The notes: generated from the sequence alone by a model not told the origin. A stretch of 64,000 nt of DNA from Micromonospora sp. H61 (GCF_018070325.1 NZ_JAGPXY010000022.1:1-64000); one strand, 5' to 3'; counted from the stretch's first letter, positions 8,208-17,908 are shown. Program-made: numbers and translations.

Positions 8208-9413
8208 TCACCCCTCGGGGGTGTTCATCTCCCTGCCGGCCCGGGCAAGGCGCCGGCTGAGCAGGACGGCGTACCCGACGACGGCCAGGGAGAGCAGCGA
8301 CAGCATCACCTTCGGCTGGTGCACCGTCGCGGTGATCAGGCTGACCGAGAGCACCCCGTAGGCGGCGATCGCCAACCGGGCGGCGCTCGGTCGGGTCCAC
8401 AGCCAGTACAGGGCGAGCCCGCAGGCCGTCCACACCACCATCGAGGCGCCCAGCAGCAGCCGCAGCTCCAGCGGCAGCCGGCTCGCGTTGTCGTCGACCA
8501 GCCGCACCACCTGCCCGAGCGACCAGCCGAGCAGCAGCAGCGCGCCGCCCAGCGGAATGTGCAGGTAGCTGTACGCCTGCCCGCCGCGCAGCCGGCTCTG
8601 GAGCAGCCGGGTGGTCACGAAGGTGGTGTAGACCCACCAGACCGCCGCCGGGATGAGGAAGGCCATCGCGGCGGTGAGGATCATGTGTGGCGGGGGGTGG
8701 TCCGGCACGGCGAAGAGCAGGCTGGCCAGCGCGCTACCCAGGACGATGATGGTGAACTGGCCGATCCGTTCCGGCAGGTGCCTGTTGTCCACCGGCCAGC
8801 GGTTGAGCCAGCGCACCCCCGCCCAGGGTGTGGCCAGTTCGATGACCATCGCGACGATCCACAGGACCGGGCGCAGCTCGGTGGGCACTGTTAGCGACAC
8901 CAGCCAGATCAACCAGCCCGACCCGAAGCCGATCAGGTAGACAGTCGTCACCATTCGGGCCTTCGCGCTGGTCGGCCAGGCGCGCAGGTACAGCAGGAGC
9001 AGCACGCCCCGCACGATCAGGTACCCGACCGGCAGCAGGACGCTCTCCGGGACCTCGTCGACGCCGAGGGTCATCGCGCCCGCGCCGACCAACGCGACAA
9101 GCACCAGCAGTCGGTGCAACGCGTCGTCCGGATCGAACCGGGTGTCGTAGTACACCTGCCCCATCCAGGCCCACTGGATCACCACGAAGAGCCCGATCAC
9201 GGCCAGCACGGCCCTCGGCGACGGGGACGGTTCGTTGCCCAGCCGGGCCACCACCGCCGCCAGCGCGTACACGAAGATGAGGTCGAGGAAGAGCTCCAGC
9301 CAGGTGGCGTGCCGGTGGCCGGCCTCGTCCGTCTGCGGGGTCTGCCCGGGTAGCCCCATCCGAGCGGCCAGCCATCTCGGCAGGCGGGGGGCTTCGGTCC
9401 GTACCCGGCGCAT
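8208..9413 (-). CDS. Low-temperature-requirement A (LtrA) family membrane protein
   Basis: A 401-aa integral membrane protein of the LtrA family. The N-terminus has the family signature WLELFLDLIFVYALAAVV, followed by about ten hydrophobic segments with HRLLVLVALVGAGAM, a VYYDTRFDPDD loop and a final stretch of two or three helices. LtrA is named for a Listeria cold-growth phenotype, but its biochemical role is not established. I take the ATG at 9413; a much longer open frame runs on antisense to dnaG and is spurious. The gene converges with the siderophore gene with almost no gap and diverges from dnaG. Confidence 0.87.
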   Translation of the reverse strand: MRRVRTEAPRLPRWLAARMGLPGQTPQTDEAGHRHATWLELFLDLIFVYALAAVVARLGNEPSPSPRAVLAVIGLFVVIQWAWMGQVYYDTRFDPDDALHRLLVLVALVGAGAMTLGVDEVPESVLLPVGYLIVRGVLLLLYLRAWPTSAKARMVTTVYLIGFGSGWLIWLVSLTVPTELRPVLWIVAMVIELATPWAGVRWLNRWPVDNRHLPERIGQFTIIVLGSALASLLFAVPDHPPPHMILTAAMAFLIPAAVWWVYTTFVTTRLLQSRLRGGQAYSYLHIPLGGALLLLGWSLGQVVRLVDDNASRLPLELRLLLGASMVVWTACGLALYWLWTRPSAARLAIAAYGVLSVSLITATVHQPKVMLSLLSLAVVGYAVLLSRRLARAGREMNTPEG

Positions 9414-9548
9414 CTGGTCATGGTCCCCGTGCGGACCCGGCCTGCGGGCCGGAACCGCCCAGCCGGCAGCGGCCGCCGCCACACCGGCGTCCCCCGGCCG
9501 GCGTGTCGTCGGTCCGGCAGGGCAGGATGTACGGCGAGGGGGTGGCAC

Positions 9549-11429
9549 ATGGCTGGGCGGATCCGGGACGAGGACATCGCACTGGTCCGGGAACGCACCT
9601 CGATCGGGGATGTGATCTCCGAGACGGTCACCCTGAAGTCCGCCGGCGGCGGCAACCTCAAGGGCCTGTGCCCGTTCCACGACGAGAAGAGTCCGTCGTT
9701 CAACGTGTCCCCGGCCCGCAACGTCTGGTACTGCTTCGGCTGCGGGGCCGGCGGGGACGCGATCAAGTTCCTGATGGACGCCGACCACCTCAGCTTCGTG
9801 GAGTCCGTCGAGCGGCTGGCCGGCCGCGCCGGCATCCAACTGCGCTACATCGAGGACGACAAGGGCACCCCGCGCCCCCGCCCGCAGCAGGGTCAGCGGC
9901 AGCGCCTGGTCGCCGCGCACGCCGCCGCCGTCGAGTTCTACAGCGCGCAACTGAGCACCGCCGGCGCCCGGCCGGCACGGGAGTTCCTGGCGCGACGGGG
10001 CTTCGACAGGGCCGCCGCCGAGCGCTACGGCTGTGGCTTCGCGCCGGAGGGTTGGGACCCGCTCACCAAGCACCTGCGCCAGCAGGGCTTCACCCACCAG
10101 GAGTTGGTCACCGCCGGGCTGTCCCGGGAGTCCCGTTCCGGCACCCTGATCGACAGGTTCCGTCGCCGGTTGCTCTGGCCGATCCGCGATCTCGCCGGCG
10201 ACGTGATCGGCTTCGGCGCGCGCAAGCTCTTCGACGACGACGACGGCCCGAAGTACCTGAACACCCCCGAGACGCCGATCTACAAGAAGTCGCACGTGCT
10301 CTACGGCATCGACCAGGCCAAGCGGGAGATCGCCAAGCAGGGTCGGGCGGTCATCGTCGAGGGTTACACCGACGTGATGGCCTGCCACCTGGCCGGGGTG
10401 ACCACTGCGGTGGCGACCTGCGGCACCGCCTTCGCCGCTGACCACATCTCCGTCCTGCGTCGGCTCCTGTTCGACAGCGACGAGGTGGCCGGCGAGATCA
10501 TCTTCACCTTCGACGGCGACGCCGCCGGGCAGAAGGCCGCGCTGCGCGCCTTCGAGGACGACCAGCGCTTCGTCGGGCGCACGTTCATCGCGGTCAGCCC
10601 GGACAACATGGACCCGTGCGACCTGCGGTTGGCCAAGGGCGACCTGGCGGTGCGTGACCTGGTCGCCCGCCGCGAGCCGCTGGTCGACTTCGCGCTGCGG
10701 CACGTGATCAGCCGCTTCGACCTGGACACCGTCGACGGCCGGGTCGAGGCGATGCGTCACGCCGCGCCGCTGGTCGCGCGCCTGAAGGACCGGGAGAAGC
10801 GCCCGGAGTACGTCCGTAAGCTCGCCATGGACCTCGGCATGGAGATCGAGCCGGTGCAGCGGGCGGTGCTCGCCGCCGGCAACACTCCGCCGTCCAGCGC
10901 CCGCGACGCGGCCCCCGCCGCCCGGCCCACCTCGGCCCGCCCCGAGCCGGCGGTGGACAGCCCGCAGTCGATGGTCGAGCGGGAGGCGCTCAAACTCGCC
11001 CTCCAGCAACCGGTCCTCGCCGGGCCGATGTTCGACGCGGTCGAGGCCACCGAATACCGCCACCCGGTGCACGTCGCGGTCCGTACGGCCATCGCCGCGG
11101 CCGGTGGTGCCGCGTCGGCGACCGGCGGCGCGGTCTGGATCGAGTCGGTCCGCGACGCCTGCGAGGACCTGGCGGCCGCGGCGCTGGTCGGTGAGTTGGC
11201 AGTCGAACCACTGCGGATCGACGGCGAACCGGACCCGCGCTACGTGTCGATCACGATGGCCCGGGTGCAGTTCGGGTCGGTGACCGCCCGGGTCCGGGAC
11301 CTCAAGTCACGCATCCAGCGGATCAACCCGGTCAACAACAAGGACGAGTACTTCGCCGCCTTCGGTGAGCTGCTGTCCCTGGAGCAGCACGCCCGGGCGT
11401 TGCGCGAGCAGGCCGCGGGAGGCCTCTAG
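9549..11429 (+). CDS. dnaG: DNA primase DnaG
   Basis: Synthesises RNA primers at the replication fork, working with DnaB helicase. The 626-aa protein begins with the CHC2 zinc-binding domain (Cys41, His44, Cys62 and Cys65 in CPFH...YCFGC). It continues with the primase N-terminal core and the TOPRIM domain (VIVEGYTDVM with the catalytic Glu, then FDGDAAGQKAA with the metal-binding Asp residues). It ends in a variable DnaB-binding C-terminal region after an Ala/Pro/Ser linker near residues 455-480. The ATG at 9549 follows GAGGGGG. Its stop is directly followed by the start codon of the next small gene, so the two are translationally linked. Confidence 0.97.
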   Translation: MAGRIRDEDIALVRERTSIGDVISETVTLKSAGGGNLKGLCPFHDEKSPSFNVSPARNVWYCFGCGAGGDAIKFLMDADHLSFVESVERLAGRAGIQLRYIEDDKGTPRPRPQQGQRQRLVAAHAAAVEFYSAQLSTAGARPAREFLARRGFDRAAAERYGCGFAPEGWDPLTKHLRQQGFTHQELVTAGLSRESRSGTLIDRFRRRLLWPIRDLAGDVIGFGARKLFDDDDGPKYLNTPETPIYKKSHVLYGIDQAKREIAKQGRAVIVEGYTDVMACHLAGVTTAVATCGTAFAADHISVLRRLLFDSDEVAGEIIFTFDGDAAGQKAALRAFEDDQRFVGRTFIAVSPDNMDPCDLRLAKGDLAVRDLVARREPLVDFALRHVISRFDLDTVDGRVEAMRHAAPLVARLKDREKRPEYVRKLAMDLGMEIEPVQRAVLAAGNTPPSSARDAAPAARPTSARPEPAVDSPQSMVEREALKLALQQPVLAGPMFDAVEATEYRHPVHVAVRTAIAAAGGAASATGGAVWIESVRDACEDLAAAALVGELAVEPLRIDGEPDPRYVSITMARVQFGSVTARVRDLKSRIQRINPVNNKDEYFAAFGELLSLEQHARALREQAAGGL

Positions 11430-11966
11430 ATGGGACTGTTCAGCCGCAAGCCGAAGCTGCCGCCGGCCGACCGGCCGCCGCTGACCGCCGACGAGCGGGT
11501 GTTGGCCTGGGCCGCCGCCGGCAACGGCGAGGGCGACGGGGTGGTGGTCGCCACCAACCTCGGGCTGTGGTTGCCCGGTCGAGGGCACCGGTTCGGTTGG
11601 CACACCATCCTCAAGGCGGTCTGGTCCGGCCGGGAGCTGACAGTCACCCCCGCCGAGCCGCTCGTCGAGCGGGACGGCTACACGGTGGTCGCTGACGGCC
11701 CGGCCGAGACGTACCTGCTGCTCGACCCGGGGGAGTTGCCGCACCAGGTGCGGGCCCGGGTGACCCGTTCGGTCGCGTACACCGAGCACCAGCCGGTGCC
11801 CGGCGGCGCGGCGCGGGTCGCGGCCCGGCGCGTGGCCGGAGTCGACGGTCTGACCTGGACGGTCCGACTCGACCCCGGCACTCCGACGGGCGACGAGGCA
11901 GTGCTCGCCGAGGCCGACCGGCTGGTCGGCGTGGCCCGCGCCGCCACCGCGCCGGCCGACGTCTGA
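11430..11966 (+). CDS. Conserved hypothetical protein downstream of dnaG
   Basis: A 178-aa soluble protein starting MGLFSRKPKLPPADRPPL. No enzyme motif is visible. The body looks like a beta-rich, PH-like fold: short strands alternate with turns (GVVVATNLGLWLPG, FGWHTILKAVW, YTVVADGPAETYLLLD, GLTWTVRLD). The ATG is the very next base after the dnaG stop codon, so it is co-transcribed and probably translated by re-initiation. My impression is that similar proteins occur downstream of dnaG in related actinobacteria; I could not check this. The function is unknown. Confidence 0.8.
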   Translation: MGLFSRKPKLPPADRPPLTADERVLAWAAAGNGEGDGVVVATNLGLWLPGRGHRFGWHTILKAVWSGRELTVTPAEPLVERDGYTVVADGPAETYLLLDPGELPHQVRARVTRSVAYTEHQPVPGGAARVAARRVAGVDGLTWTVRLDPGTPTGDEAVLAEADRLVGVARAATAPADV

Positions 11967-11975
11967 CCGGCCGGG

Positions 11976-12995
11976 TCAGTTCGCGCCCAGGTCCTTCAGC
12001 GCCTTCTCGGCGCCGCGGTGCAGCGGCACCGGCTCGGTCCTGCGGGCGGTCTCCAGCGAGATGCCCCGGGCCGCCGGGTTCGCCTGGGCCAGCGTGTCCC
12101 GCTTGTCGAAGACCGTCCGGGTGATCGCGCAGGCGACGTTGGCGTCCAGGTCCTTACGGACCAACAACACGTTGGGTACGACGATGGTCGGGGTGTCGGT
12201 CGCCGTCTGGTACGCGTCCCGGCCGATCGTCCCGGCCTGGTAGGCGGGGCTCAACGCGGTCATCTTCGGCAGCAACGGCGAGATGTCGACGAACTTCACC
12301 GAGTCGCCGGCAGTGGTGAACAGGTCGGTGAGGCCCCCGGTGGGCAGACCACCGGACCAGAAGAAGCCGTCGACGCTGCCGTCCTTGATCCCCTCGACGG
12401 TCTTGGTCAGGTCCAGTCGCTGCGCCCGGACGTCAGTTGCCGGGTCGAGGCCGGCGGCCTCCAACAGCCGGTTGGCGATAACCTCCGTGCCGGACTTCGG
12501 TGAGCCGGTGGAGATCCGCTTGCCCCGCATGTCGGCCACCGAGGTGATCCCGGAGTCGTTGCGGACCACCACCTGGGTGTAGTTGTCGTAGATGCGGGTC
12601 AGCGCCTGCACCGGCTGCGGCGCGGTGAAGCTGCCCTTGCCCTCCACCGCGTTGACCGCCGTGTCGAACAGCGAGAACGCCACGTCGTACTGGCCGCCGA
12701 CCAGTTGCTCGACGTTCTGCACCGAGGCGCCGGTCTCGGCGGCGGTGCCGGTGAGCTTGCCACCGGTCGCCCCGGACAACTGCCCGGCCAGGGCGTTGCC
12801 GACCACGTAGTAGACGCCCGTCGCGTTGCCGGTGGCGATGCCGACGCGGGTCTCCTTCGTCACCTCGCAGGTGACCTCGCTGGCAGTGTCGTCAGTGGCC
12901 GCGCCGCCCTGCTGACCTCCGCAACCCGCGGCACCGACCGTGACGAGGGCGAGCACGCTCAGGCCCGCCGCGAGCCGTACGTCGATTCGTCTCAC
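11976..12995 (-). CDS. TAXI-family TRAP transporter solute-binding lipoprotein
   Basis: Extracytoplasmic receptor that delivers a small organic acid to the TRAP permease encoded just upstream. The 339-aa protein has a signal peptide ending in a lipobox (VGAAGC, Cys about residue 25), then the TAXI core: RVGIATGNATGVYYVVGNALAG, a QNVEQLVGGQYDVAFS segment and RGKRISTGSPKSGTE. It lies in the order permease-receptor, with its GTG overlapping the permease stop (GTGA). AGGAGG-like purines lie 6-11 nt upstream of that GTG, which fixes the start. TAXI substrates are poorly known; glutamate-like or other dicarboxylate ligands are reported for some members, so the substrate stays open. Confidence 0.92.
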   Translation of the reverse strand: MRRIDVRLAAGLSVLALVTVGAAGCGGQQGGAATDDTASEVTCEVTKETRVGIATGNATGVYYVVGNALAGQLSGATGGKLTGTAAETGASVQNVEQLVGGQYDVAFSLFDTAVNAVEGKGSFTAPQPVQALTRIYDNYTQVVVRNDSGITSVADMRGKRISTGSPKSGTEVIANRLLEAAGLDPATDVRAQRLDLTKTVEGIKDGSVDGFFWSGGLPTGGLTDLFTTAGDSVKFVDISPLLPKMTALSPAYQAGTIGRDAYQTATDTPTIVVPNVLLVRKDLDANVACAITRTVFDKRDTLAQANPAARGISLETARRTEPVPLHRGAEKALKDLGAN

Positions 12996-15346
12996 AGTTG
13001 TTCCTCCACAGGATTGGCTGGTGATCCGGACGATGACCGGTTGGCGGCGCCGCGTCGGACGAACACGCCCGCCGCCGCGACGACGGCCAGCGCCGCGCCG
13101 ACAGTGACCGGGACGGGTTCGAGCCAGAGCAGTGTGACGCCGGCGAGGGCGCCCAAGACCCGTTCCGGGGCGCCGGCCGGGCCAACGCCGGGCAGCCAGC
13201 CACCGGCGGCGACGGCGAGCACCGCCACGCTGAGCGCTGTGACTGCGGCGGCGAAGGCGATCCGCTGGACGCCACCGATGCCGAGCAGACCGAGCCCGGC
13301 CGGCGTGATGACGAACGCGATCGGGGTCAGGTACGCCGGCAATGCGTACCGCAGGGTCTGCCACATGGTCGGCACCAGCCGGCCGCCGGTGACCGCGGCG
13401 GCGGCCACCGCGGCGAGCGCTGTCGGTGGGGACACCTCGGACAGCACCGCGAAGTAGAAGACGAACATCGCCGCCGCCGGCGCGGCGACGCCCAGGTCGA
13501 GCAGGGCCGGACCGACGATCACCCAACCGAACACGAACGACGCGGTGACCGGCACGGCCAGGCCCAGCAGGCTGAGCGCGACGGCGGCGAGCAGCGCGGT
13601 GAGCACCAGCACCAGCGTCGGGTCCGAGGTGGCCGCCTGCGCCCCGCCGATCAGCAGCGCCGCCGCCTGCGGCCCGAGGCCGGTCTTCGTGGTGGTCGCC
13701 GTGATGATGCCGGCGGCGGCGCAGACAGCGGTGACGGCGAGGACGCCGCGTACGCCGGTGACGAGCGCGGTCACCAGCCGGCCCGGGGCGAGCCGGTGCG
13801 CGCGCTCCTCGTTCCTGGGGGCCAGGAACGACAACGCGACGGTGAGCACGACGGCGAAGACGACGGCCCTCGTCGCGGACACACCGATCGCGAGGAACAC
13901 GATGATGGCGATCAGCGAGGCGAAGTGGTAGCCGAACCGGGCCAGCAGCCGCCAGGGCGAGTCGACGTCGATCACCACGGGGCGCACGCCGGAACGGCGA
14001 GCGTCGATCTCCACGGCGAGCAGGATGCCGAGGTAGTAGAGCACCGTCGGTACCGTCGCCCAGCCCAGCACCTGGAGGTACGAGACGCCCAGGTACTCGG
14101 CGATGATGAACGCCGCCGCACCCAGAGTGGGCGGGGAGAGAATCGCGCCCACCCCGGCCGCGGCCAACATGCCGCCGGCCCGCTCCGGCGGGTAGCCGGC
14201 GCGGCGCAGCAGCGGCCAGGTGACCGCGCCGATGCTCACGGTCGTCGCCGCGCCGGAGCCGGAGACGGTGCCGAGCAGGAAACCCGAGGCCACCGCCGTC
14301 CGGCCGGCGGCGGTACGGGAACGTCGGAACGCCGCGGCCGACAACTCGACGAAGAACCGCCCGGCCCCGGACAACTCCAGCACCGCGCCGTAGATGGTGA
14401 ACAGCACGATGTACGAGGCGGCCACGTCGAGTGGCGTGCCGTAGAAGCCGCTGTCGGAGTTGTAGAACGCGTCGACCAGCTGACTGAAGTCGAGGCCGGC
14501 GTGCGCGACGGGCCAGGACTGCGGCAGCAGACCACCGTAGTAGCCGTAGCCGAGGAACAGCAGGCAGACCGCCGGCAGGATCCAACCGGTGGTACGTCGA
14601 CACGCCTCGAGCAGCAGGAGCAGCAGGACGGTGCCCAGCACCAGATCCGTCGGCGCCAGCAGGCCCTGCCGGTCGAGGAACGCGTTGTAGCCGCCGCCAC
14701 CGCTGCCGATCCGGATCGGCAGGACGGGGTAGAGACAGGCCGCGACGGCCAGGGCGCCCAGAGCCCAGTCGGTCACTGTGGGCCCCGACGACGCGAGTGC
14801 CGGGACGCGCCTGTCGCTCTCGGTGGTCTCGGCGTGGTTGGCGCGTCGTCGCCGGGCGCGGAGGCGGGCCGGTAGCCGCAGGTCGGCCGGGTAGGCGAGG
14901 AAGACCAGCGGGAGTACGCCGGCCAGGAAGATGATCAAGTAGTACTTGCTGCCCTGCGACAGCGGGCGGAACACCTGCCACAGGGCGAGACCGCCGACCG
15001 CCAGCGCCGTCATGGTGAGGAGCAGACCCGCCGGCCCGGAGAGCACCCGTCCCGGTTTCTCGTCCTCGAACTGGGCGGCCAGGTCCCGAGTCGTCCGCTC
15101 GGCGACGCCCGGCCCGCTCGGGTCGGGCTCGTTCGGGTCGGGCTTGCTCGCGTCTGGCCTGCTCGGGTCGGGCTTGCTCGCGTCTGGCCTGCTCGCGCCG
15201 GGCTCTGTCGGCTCGGCTTCCGGTCGTGGTCGGGCTGGCCCGCCGCCGGGGCTCGCTGCGGGCCCATCAACGGGAGAGTTGGCTGGTCGGGCAGGTGACG
15301 GCGAACCATCGGGCGAGCTGATGGGCGACACAAAAGGACGATACAC
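12992..15346 (-). CDS. TRAP transporter fused permease (DctQM), TAXI-associated
   Basis: Membrane component of a sodium- or proton-coupled TRAP importer. At 784 aa it fuses the small 4-helix Q subunit to the 12-helix M subunit, as is usual for TAXI systems. The M part shows the conserved GSGAATTVSIGAVTWPLLRR and LSPPTLGAAAFIIAEYLGVSY segments, with a second repeat of related helices later. The first 80 residues are a Pro/Ser/Asp/Lys-rich tail containing a tandem repeat (DNA repeat at 15133-15192), probably disordered and cytoplasmic. The true start may be downstream of the GTG taken here, because no clear ribosome-binding site precedes it. Confidence 0.92.
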   Translation of the reverse strand: MYRPFVSPISSPDGSPSPARPANSPVDGPAASPGGGPARPRPEAEPTEPGASRPDASKPDPSRPDASKPDPNEPDPSGPGVAERTTRDLAAQFEDEKPGRVLSGPAGLLLTMTALAVGGLALWQVFRPLSQGSKYYLIIFLAGVLPLVFLAYPADLRLPARLRARRRRANHAETTESDRRVPALASSGPTVTDWALGALAVAACLYPVLPIRIGSGGGGYNAFLDRQGLLAPTDLVLGTVLLLLLLEACRRTTGWILPAVCLLFLGYGYYGGLLPQSWPVAHAGLDFSQLVDAFYNSDSGFYGTPLDVAASYIVLFTIYGAVLELSGAGRFFVELSAAAFRRSRTAAGRTAVASGFLLGTVSGSGAATTVSIGAVTWPLLRRAGYPPERAGGMLAAAGVGAILSPPTLGAAAFIIAEYLGVSYLQVLGWATVPTVLYYLGILLAVEIDARRSGVRPVVIDVDSPWRLLARFGYHFASLIAIIVFLAIGVSATRAVVFAVVLTVALSFLAPRNEERAHRLAPGRLVTALVTGVRGVLAVTAVCAAAGIITATTTKTGLGPQAAALLIGGAQAATSDPTLVLVLTALLAAVALSLLGLAVPVTASFVFGWVIVGPALLDLGVAAPAAAMFVFYFAVLSEVSPPTALAAVAAAAVTGGRLVPTMWQTLRYALPAYLTPIAFVITPAGLGLLGIGGVQRIAFAAAVTALSVAVLAVAAGGWLPGVGPAGAPERVLGALAGVTLLWLEPVPVTVGAALAVVAAAGVFVRRGAANRSSSGSPANPVEEQL
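15133..15192. repeat. Two exact 30-bp tandem repeats in the TRAP permease N-terminus
   Basis: Bases 15133-15162 and 15163-15192 are identical 30-mers, with degenerate half units on both sides. In the protein they give DASKPDPSRP-like ten-residue repeats. The length is a multiple of three, so copy number can change without breaking the frame. Confidence 0.9.
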
Positions 15347-15509
15347 GTCGATTGGCTGACGGGTGGGGCATCGATCGGCGTTTCGCCGCCCGTGGTCGGG
15401 GTGACCGGCGGGTCGCGGGCGTCGTCCTGCACGTTTCGGGTCGCACCTCCCGGCACGCCCCCGCGTATTTGCGTGGAGGGCTGTCGGACCCGGCGGTTAG
15501 GGTCGGGCG

Positions 15510-16442
15510 GTGACTTCGGGGCGACCACTGATTCAGGCTCGCGGGCTGGTGAAGCGGTTCGGCGATTTCACCGCCGTGGCCGGCATCGACGTCGAGGTGC
15601 GCCCGGGTGAGGCGTTCGGCTTCCTCGGGCCCAACGGCGCGGGCAAGTCGTCCACCATGCGGATGATTGGCTGCATCTCCCCACCCAGCGGGGGTGAGCT
15701 GCACATCCTCGACATGGATCCGGTGGCTGACGGGCCGGCGATCCGGGCGCGTCTCGGGGTGTGCCCCCAGCTGGACAATCTCGATCCGGAGTTGACCGTC
15801 CGGGAAAACCTGACCGTCTACGCCCGCTACTTCGGCATCTCCCGCCGGGCGGCCCGGGAGCGCGCCGCCGAGCTGCTCGACTTCGTCCAGCTCACCGAGC
15901 GGGCCGACAGCAAGGTCGAGCCGCTCTCCGGTGGCATGAAGCGTCGGCTGACCATCGCCCGCGCGCTGGTGAACGATCCGGAGATCGTGCTGCTCGACGA
16001 GCCGACCACCGGGCTCGACCCGCAGGCCCGGCACCTGGTGTGGGAGCGGCTGTTCCGGCTCAAGCAGCAGGGCGTCACGTTGGTGCTCACCACGCACTAC
16101 ATGGACGAGGCCGAGCAGCTCTGTGACCGCCTGGTGGTGATGGACGGCGGCCGGATCGTCGCGGAGGGCTCGCCCCGCGCACTGATCGAGCAGCACTCGA
16201 CCCGTGAGGTGGTCGAGCTGCGCTTCGCCGCCGAGTCGCAGGAACCGTTCGCCGGCAAGCTCGACGGGTTGGGGGAGCGGGTCGAGGTGTTGCCCGACCG
16301 GATCCTGCTCTACGTGCCCGACGGCGACGCGGCGGTCGCCGAGGTCACCGCGTTGGGGCTCCAGCCGGCGAACGTGCTGGTCCGGCGCAGCGGCCTGGAG
16401 GACGTCTTCCTGCACCTGACCGGCCGCACCCTGGTCGACTGA
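15510..16442 (+). CDS. ABC transporter ATP-binding protein (ABC-2/NodI type)
   Basis: Cytoplasmic ATPase of an ABC-2 export system, 310 aa. Motifs in order: Walker A GPNGAGKSS, Q-loop CPQLDNLDPELTV, signature LSGGMKRR, Walker B IVLLDEPTTGLDP and the H-loop TTHYMDEAE, then a regulatory tail of about 90 residues. NodI/DrrA-like ATPases normally sit beside two ABC-2 permeases. Here the best partners are the two permeases at 18520-20151, about 2 kb downstream beyond an inserted regulatory cassette. The GTG has no ribosome-binding site, and TAGGGT (15498-15503) ends 6 nt before it, so the transcript is probably leaderless. The exported substrate is unknown (drug, lipid or polysaccharide). Confidence 0.93.
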   Translation: MTSGRPLIQARGLVKRFGDFTAVAGIDVEVRPGEAFGFLGPNGAGKSSTMRMIGCISPPSGGELHILDMDPVADGPAIRARLGVCPQLDNLDPELTVRENLTVYARYFGISRRAARERAAELLDFVQLTERADSKVEPLSGGMKRRLTIARALVNDPEIVLLDEPTTGLDPQARHLVWERLFRLKQQGVTLVLTTHYMDEAEQLCDRLVVMDGGRIVAEGSPRALIEQHSTREVVELRFAAESQEPFAGKLDGLGERVEVLPDRILLYVPDGDAAVAEVTALGLQPANVLVRRSGLEDVFLHLTGRTLVD

Positions 16443-16615
16443 CCGGCGCCCGGCCGTTCCTTGGCTGCGGCGTAGGCGGTTTTCCGGGTCGGCCCCAACG
16501 TGCCCGTGCCTGAGCCCACCGCTCGATTCTGCCCATGCGGCCACGGCACCCCTAAGACGCCGGAATTGGGCGACTTTGGGCGCGGTCGCACCGCTGATCT
16601 GCCGGCGGTCGCCGC

Positions 16616-16852
16616 TCAACGGGCTCTGGCCCAGGTGATGAATCGGTCGGTCAGTCGGTCCTGACCGGCCTGGCCGGCGAGGTCTCCGGCCGCCTCGTAC
16701 AGCAACGCGGCGAGGTAGATGAGCAGGCCGATCCGGTCCTCGCGGTACTCGCCGAGCAGCGCCAGGCGGGCCGGCGAGCAGGGCCACGCCGCGCCGCAGA
16801 CCCGGCAGCGCCAGGACGGGCGTGCCGCTACGTGTGGGCGGTACCGCGGCAT
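16616..16852 (-). CDS. Small CxxC protein associated with an XRE/DUF397 cassette
   Basis: A 78-aa protein with a short Cys-rich motif, RCRVCGAAWPCSPARLALL, near residue 15, then a helical region (GLLIYLAALLYEAAGDLAGQ). The CRVCGAAWPC pattern could bind zinc but only three cysteines are present. Small proteins of this look are frequent divergent neighbours of XRE/DUF397 pairs in streptomycete-like bacteria. No function is known to me. The start is the first ATG; the ribosome-binding site is weak. Coding is supported by the coherent composition and the divergent placement. Confidence 0.6.
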   Translation of the reverse strand: MPRYRPHVAARPSWRCRVCGAAWPCSPARLALLGEYREDRIGLLIYLAALLYEAAGDLAGQAGQDRLTDRFITWARAR

Positions 16853-17104
16853 CAGCGCCCGCCGCCGTCATGAGCCGACCAGGTGAGTCGCACGAGGGAA
16901 CCTCCGTCGGGTGGGAGGGAGCGCCCCGGATCGGGGGTCACGGGGCGCTCCCGGCCTGGTTCCGCCCGCCGTCTGGATCCCGTGAGCGGTTCCGCTGCGT
17001 GACAGTCTGGTGAAGACCCGACTACGGTGGGAGGTTCCGCACGCCGACGACCAGCGCGTACGGCAATCGGCCCGGCACGGTACGGGAATGTACGGAGGGT
17101 GTCC

Positions 17105-17908
17105 GTGGAGAGTTCGTCCATGCTGGAGCACTTCGCCGAGGAGTTGCGACTGGCCCGGGCCGCCAACGGGATGTCGCAGACGGCGCTGGCCGAGGCGTTG
17201 AGCTATTCCGGGGCGCTTGTCGCCAAGGTGGAGACATCCGAGCGCCGGCCAAGTCTGGACTTCGCCCGCCGGTGCGACGCCGTGTTCTCAGCCGACGGTC
17301 GGTTCGAACGCATCCAGCGGCGGATCAGCCGGGAGGCAGTGGTGCCGTGGTTCCGCGACTGGGCCGGCATCGAGCAGGAAACCACAGCGCTGCGCTGGTT
17401 CGAGCCGCTGTGTGTGCCAGGCCTCTTGCAGACCGAGGGGTACGCCCGCGCGCTACTGACCGGCGGCGGCTTGTTCGCGGCCGACGAGGTCGAGCAGCAG
17501 GTGGCAACCCGGCTGGACCGTCAGAGACTGCTCACCCGAGACCGGCCGCCGCTGCTCACTGCCGTGATCGACGAGCACGTGCTGCGCCGATCTGTCGGTG
17601 GGCCGGAGGTAATGCGCGAGCAAGTTCAGCACCTCGTGAAGCTCGGCACGGCGTTCCCGAGGGTCCGAATCCAGGTCGTGCCAACTCCCGCCGGTGCTTA
17701 CGCTGGGCTCGGAGGGCCGTTCGTGATCGCAAGCTCGTCGCAGGGGGAGGACCTTGTCTACCTCGCTGGACAGCGTCACGGGCAGGTCATCGACCGCGCC
17801 GATTACGTCCGTCAGATGGTCGAGGTGTGGGAGTCGATCCGGGGTGAGGCACTATCGCACGGGCAGTCCCTCGATCTGATGGCGGAGGTGGCGGAGACAT
17901 GGATCTAA
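17105..17908 (+). CDS. XRE-family regulator with DUF5753 domain
   Basis: A 267-aa helix-turn-helix protein of the WhiJ/BldB-associated type. Residues 10-65 form the HTH (MSQTALAEALSYSGALVAKVE). The rest is DUF5753, with the landmark segments EPLCVPGLLQTEGYARALL, a DRPPLLTAVIDEHVLRR strand and RIQVVPTPAGAYAGLGGPF. Such regulators pair with a small DUF397 protein and influence development or antibiotic production in Streptomyces (family knowledge). I chose the GTG at 17105 because GGAGGG precedes it by about 5 nt. The gene overlaps its DUF397 partner by 10 nt. With that partner it interrupts an ABC ATPase-permease set. Confidence 0.92.
   Translation: MESSSMLEHFAEELRLARAANGMSQTALAEALSYSGALVAKVETSERRPSLDFARRCDAVFSADGRFERIQRRISREAVVPWFRDWAGIEQETTALRWFEPLCVPGLLQTEGYARALLTGGGLFAADEVEQQVATRLDRQRLLTRDRPPLLTAVIDEHVLRRSVGGPEVMREQVQHLVKLGTAFPRVRIQVVPTPAGAYAGLGGPFVIASSSQGEDLVYLAGQRHGQVIDRADYVRQMVEVWESIRGEALSHGQSLDLMAEVAETWI

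Noticed and set aside
12018..14875. Plus-strand open frames across the TRAP transporter genes
   Set aside because: Composition and lack of motifs mark them as shadows of the TAXI receptor and fused permease on the minus strand.
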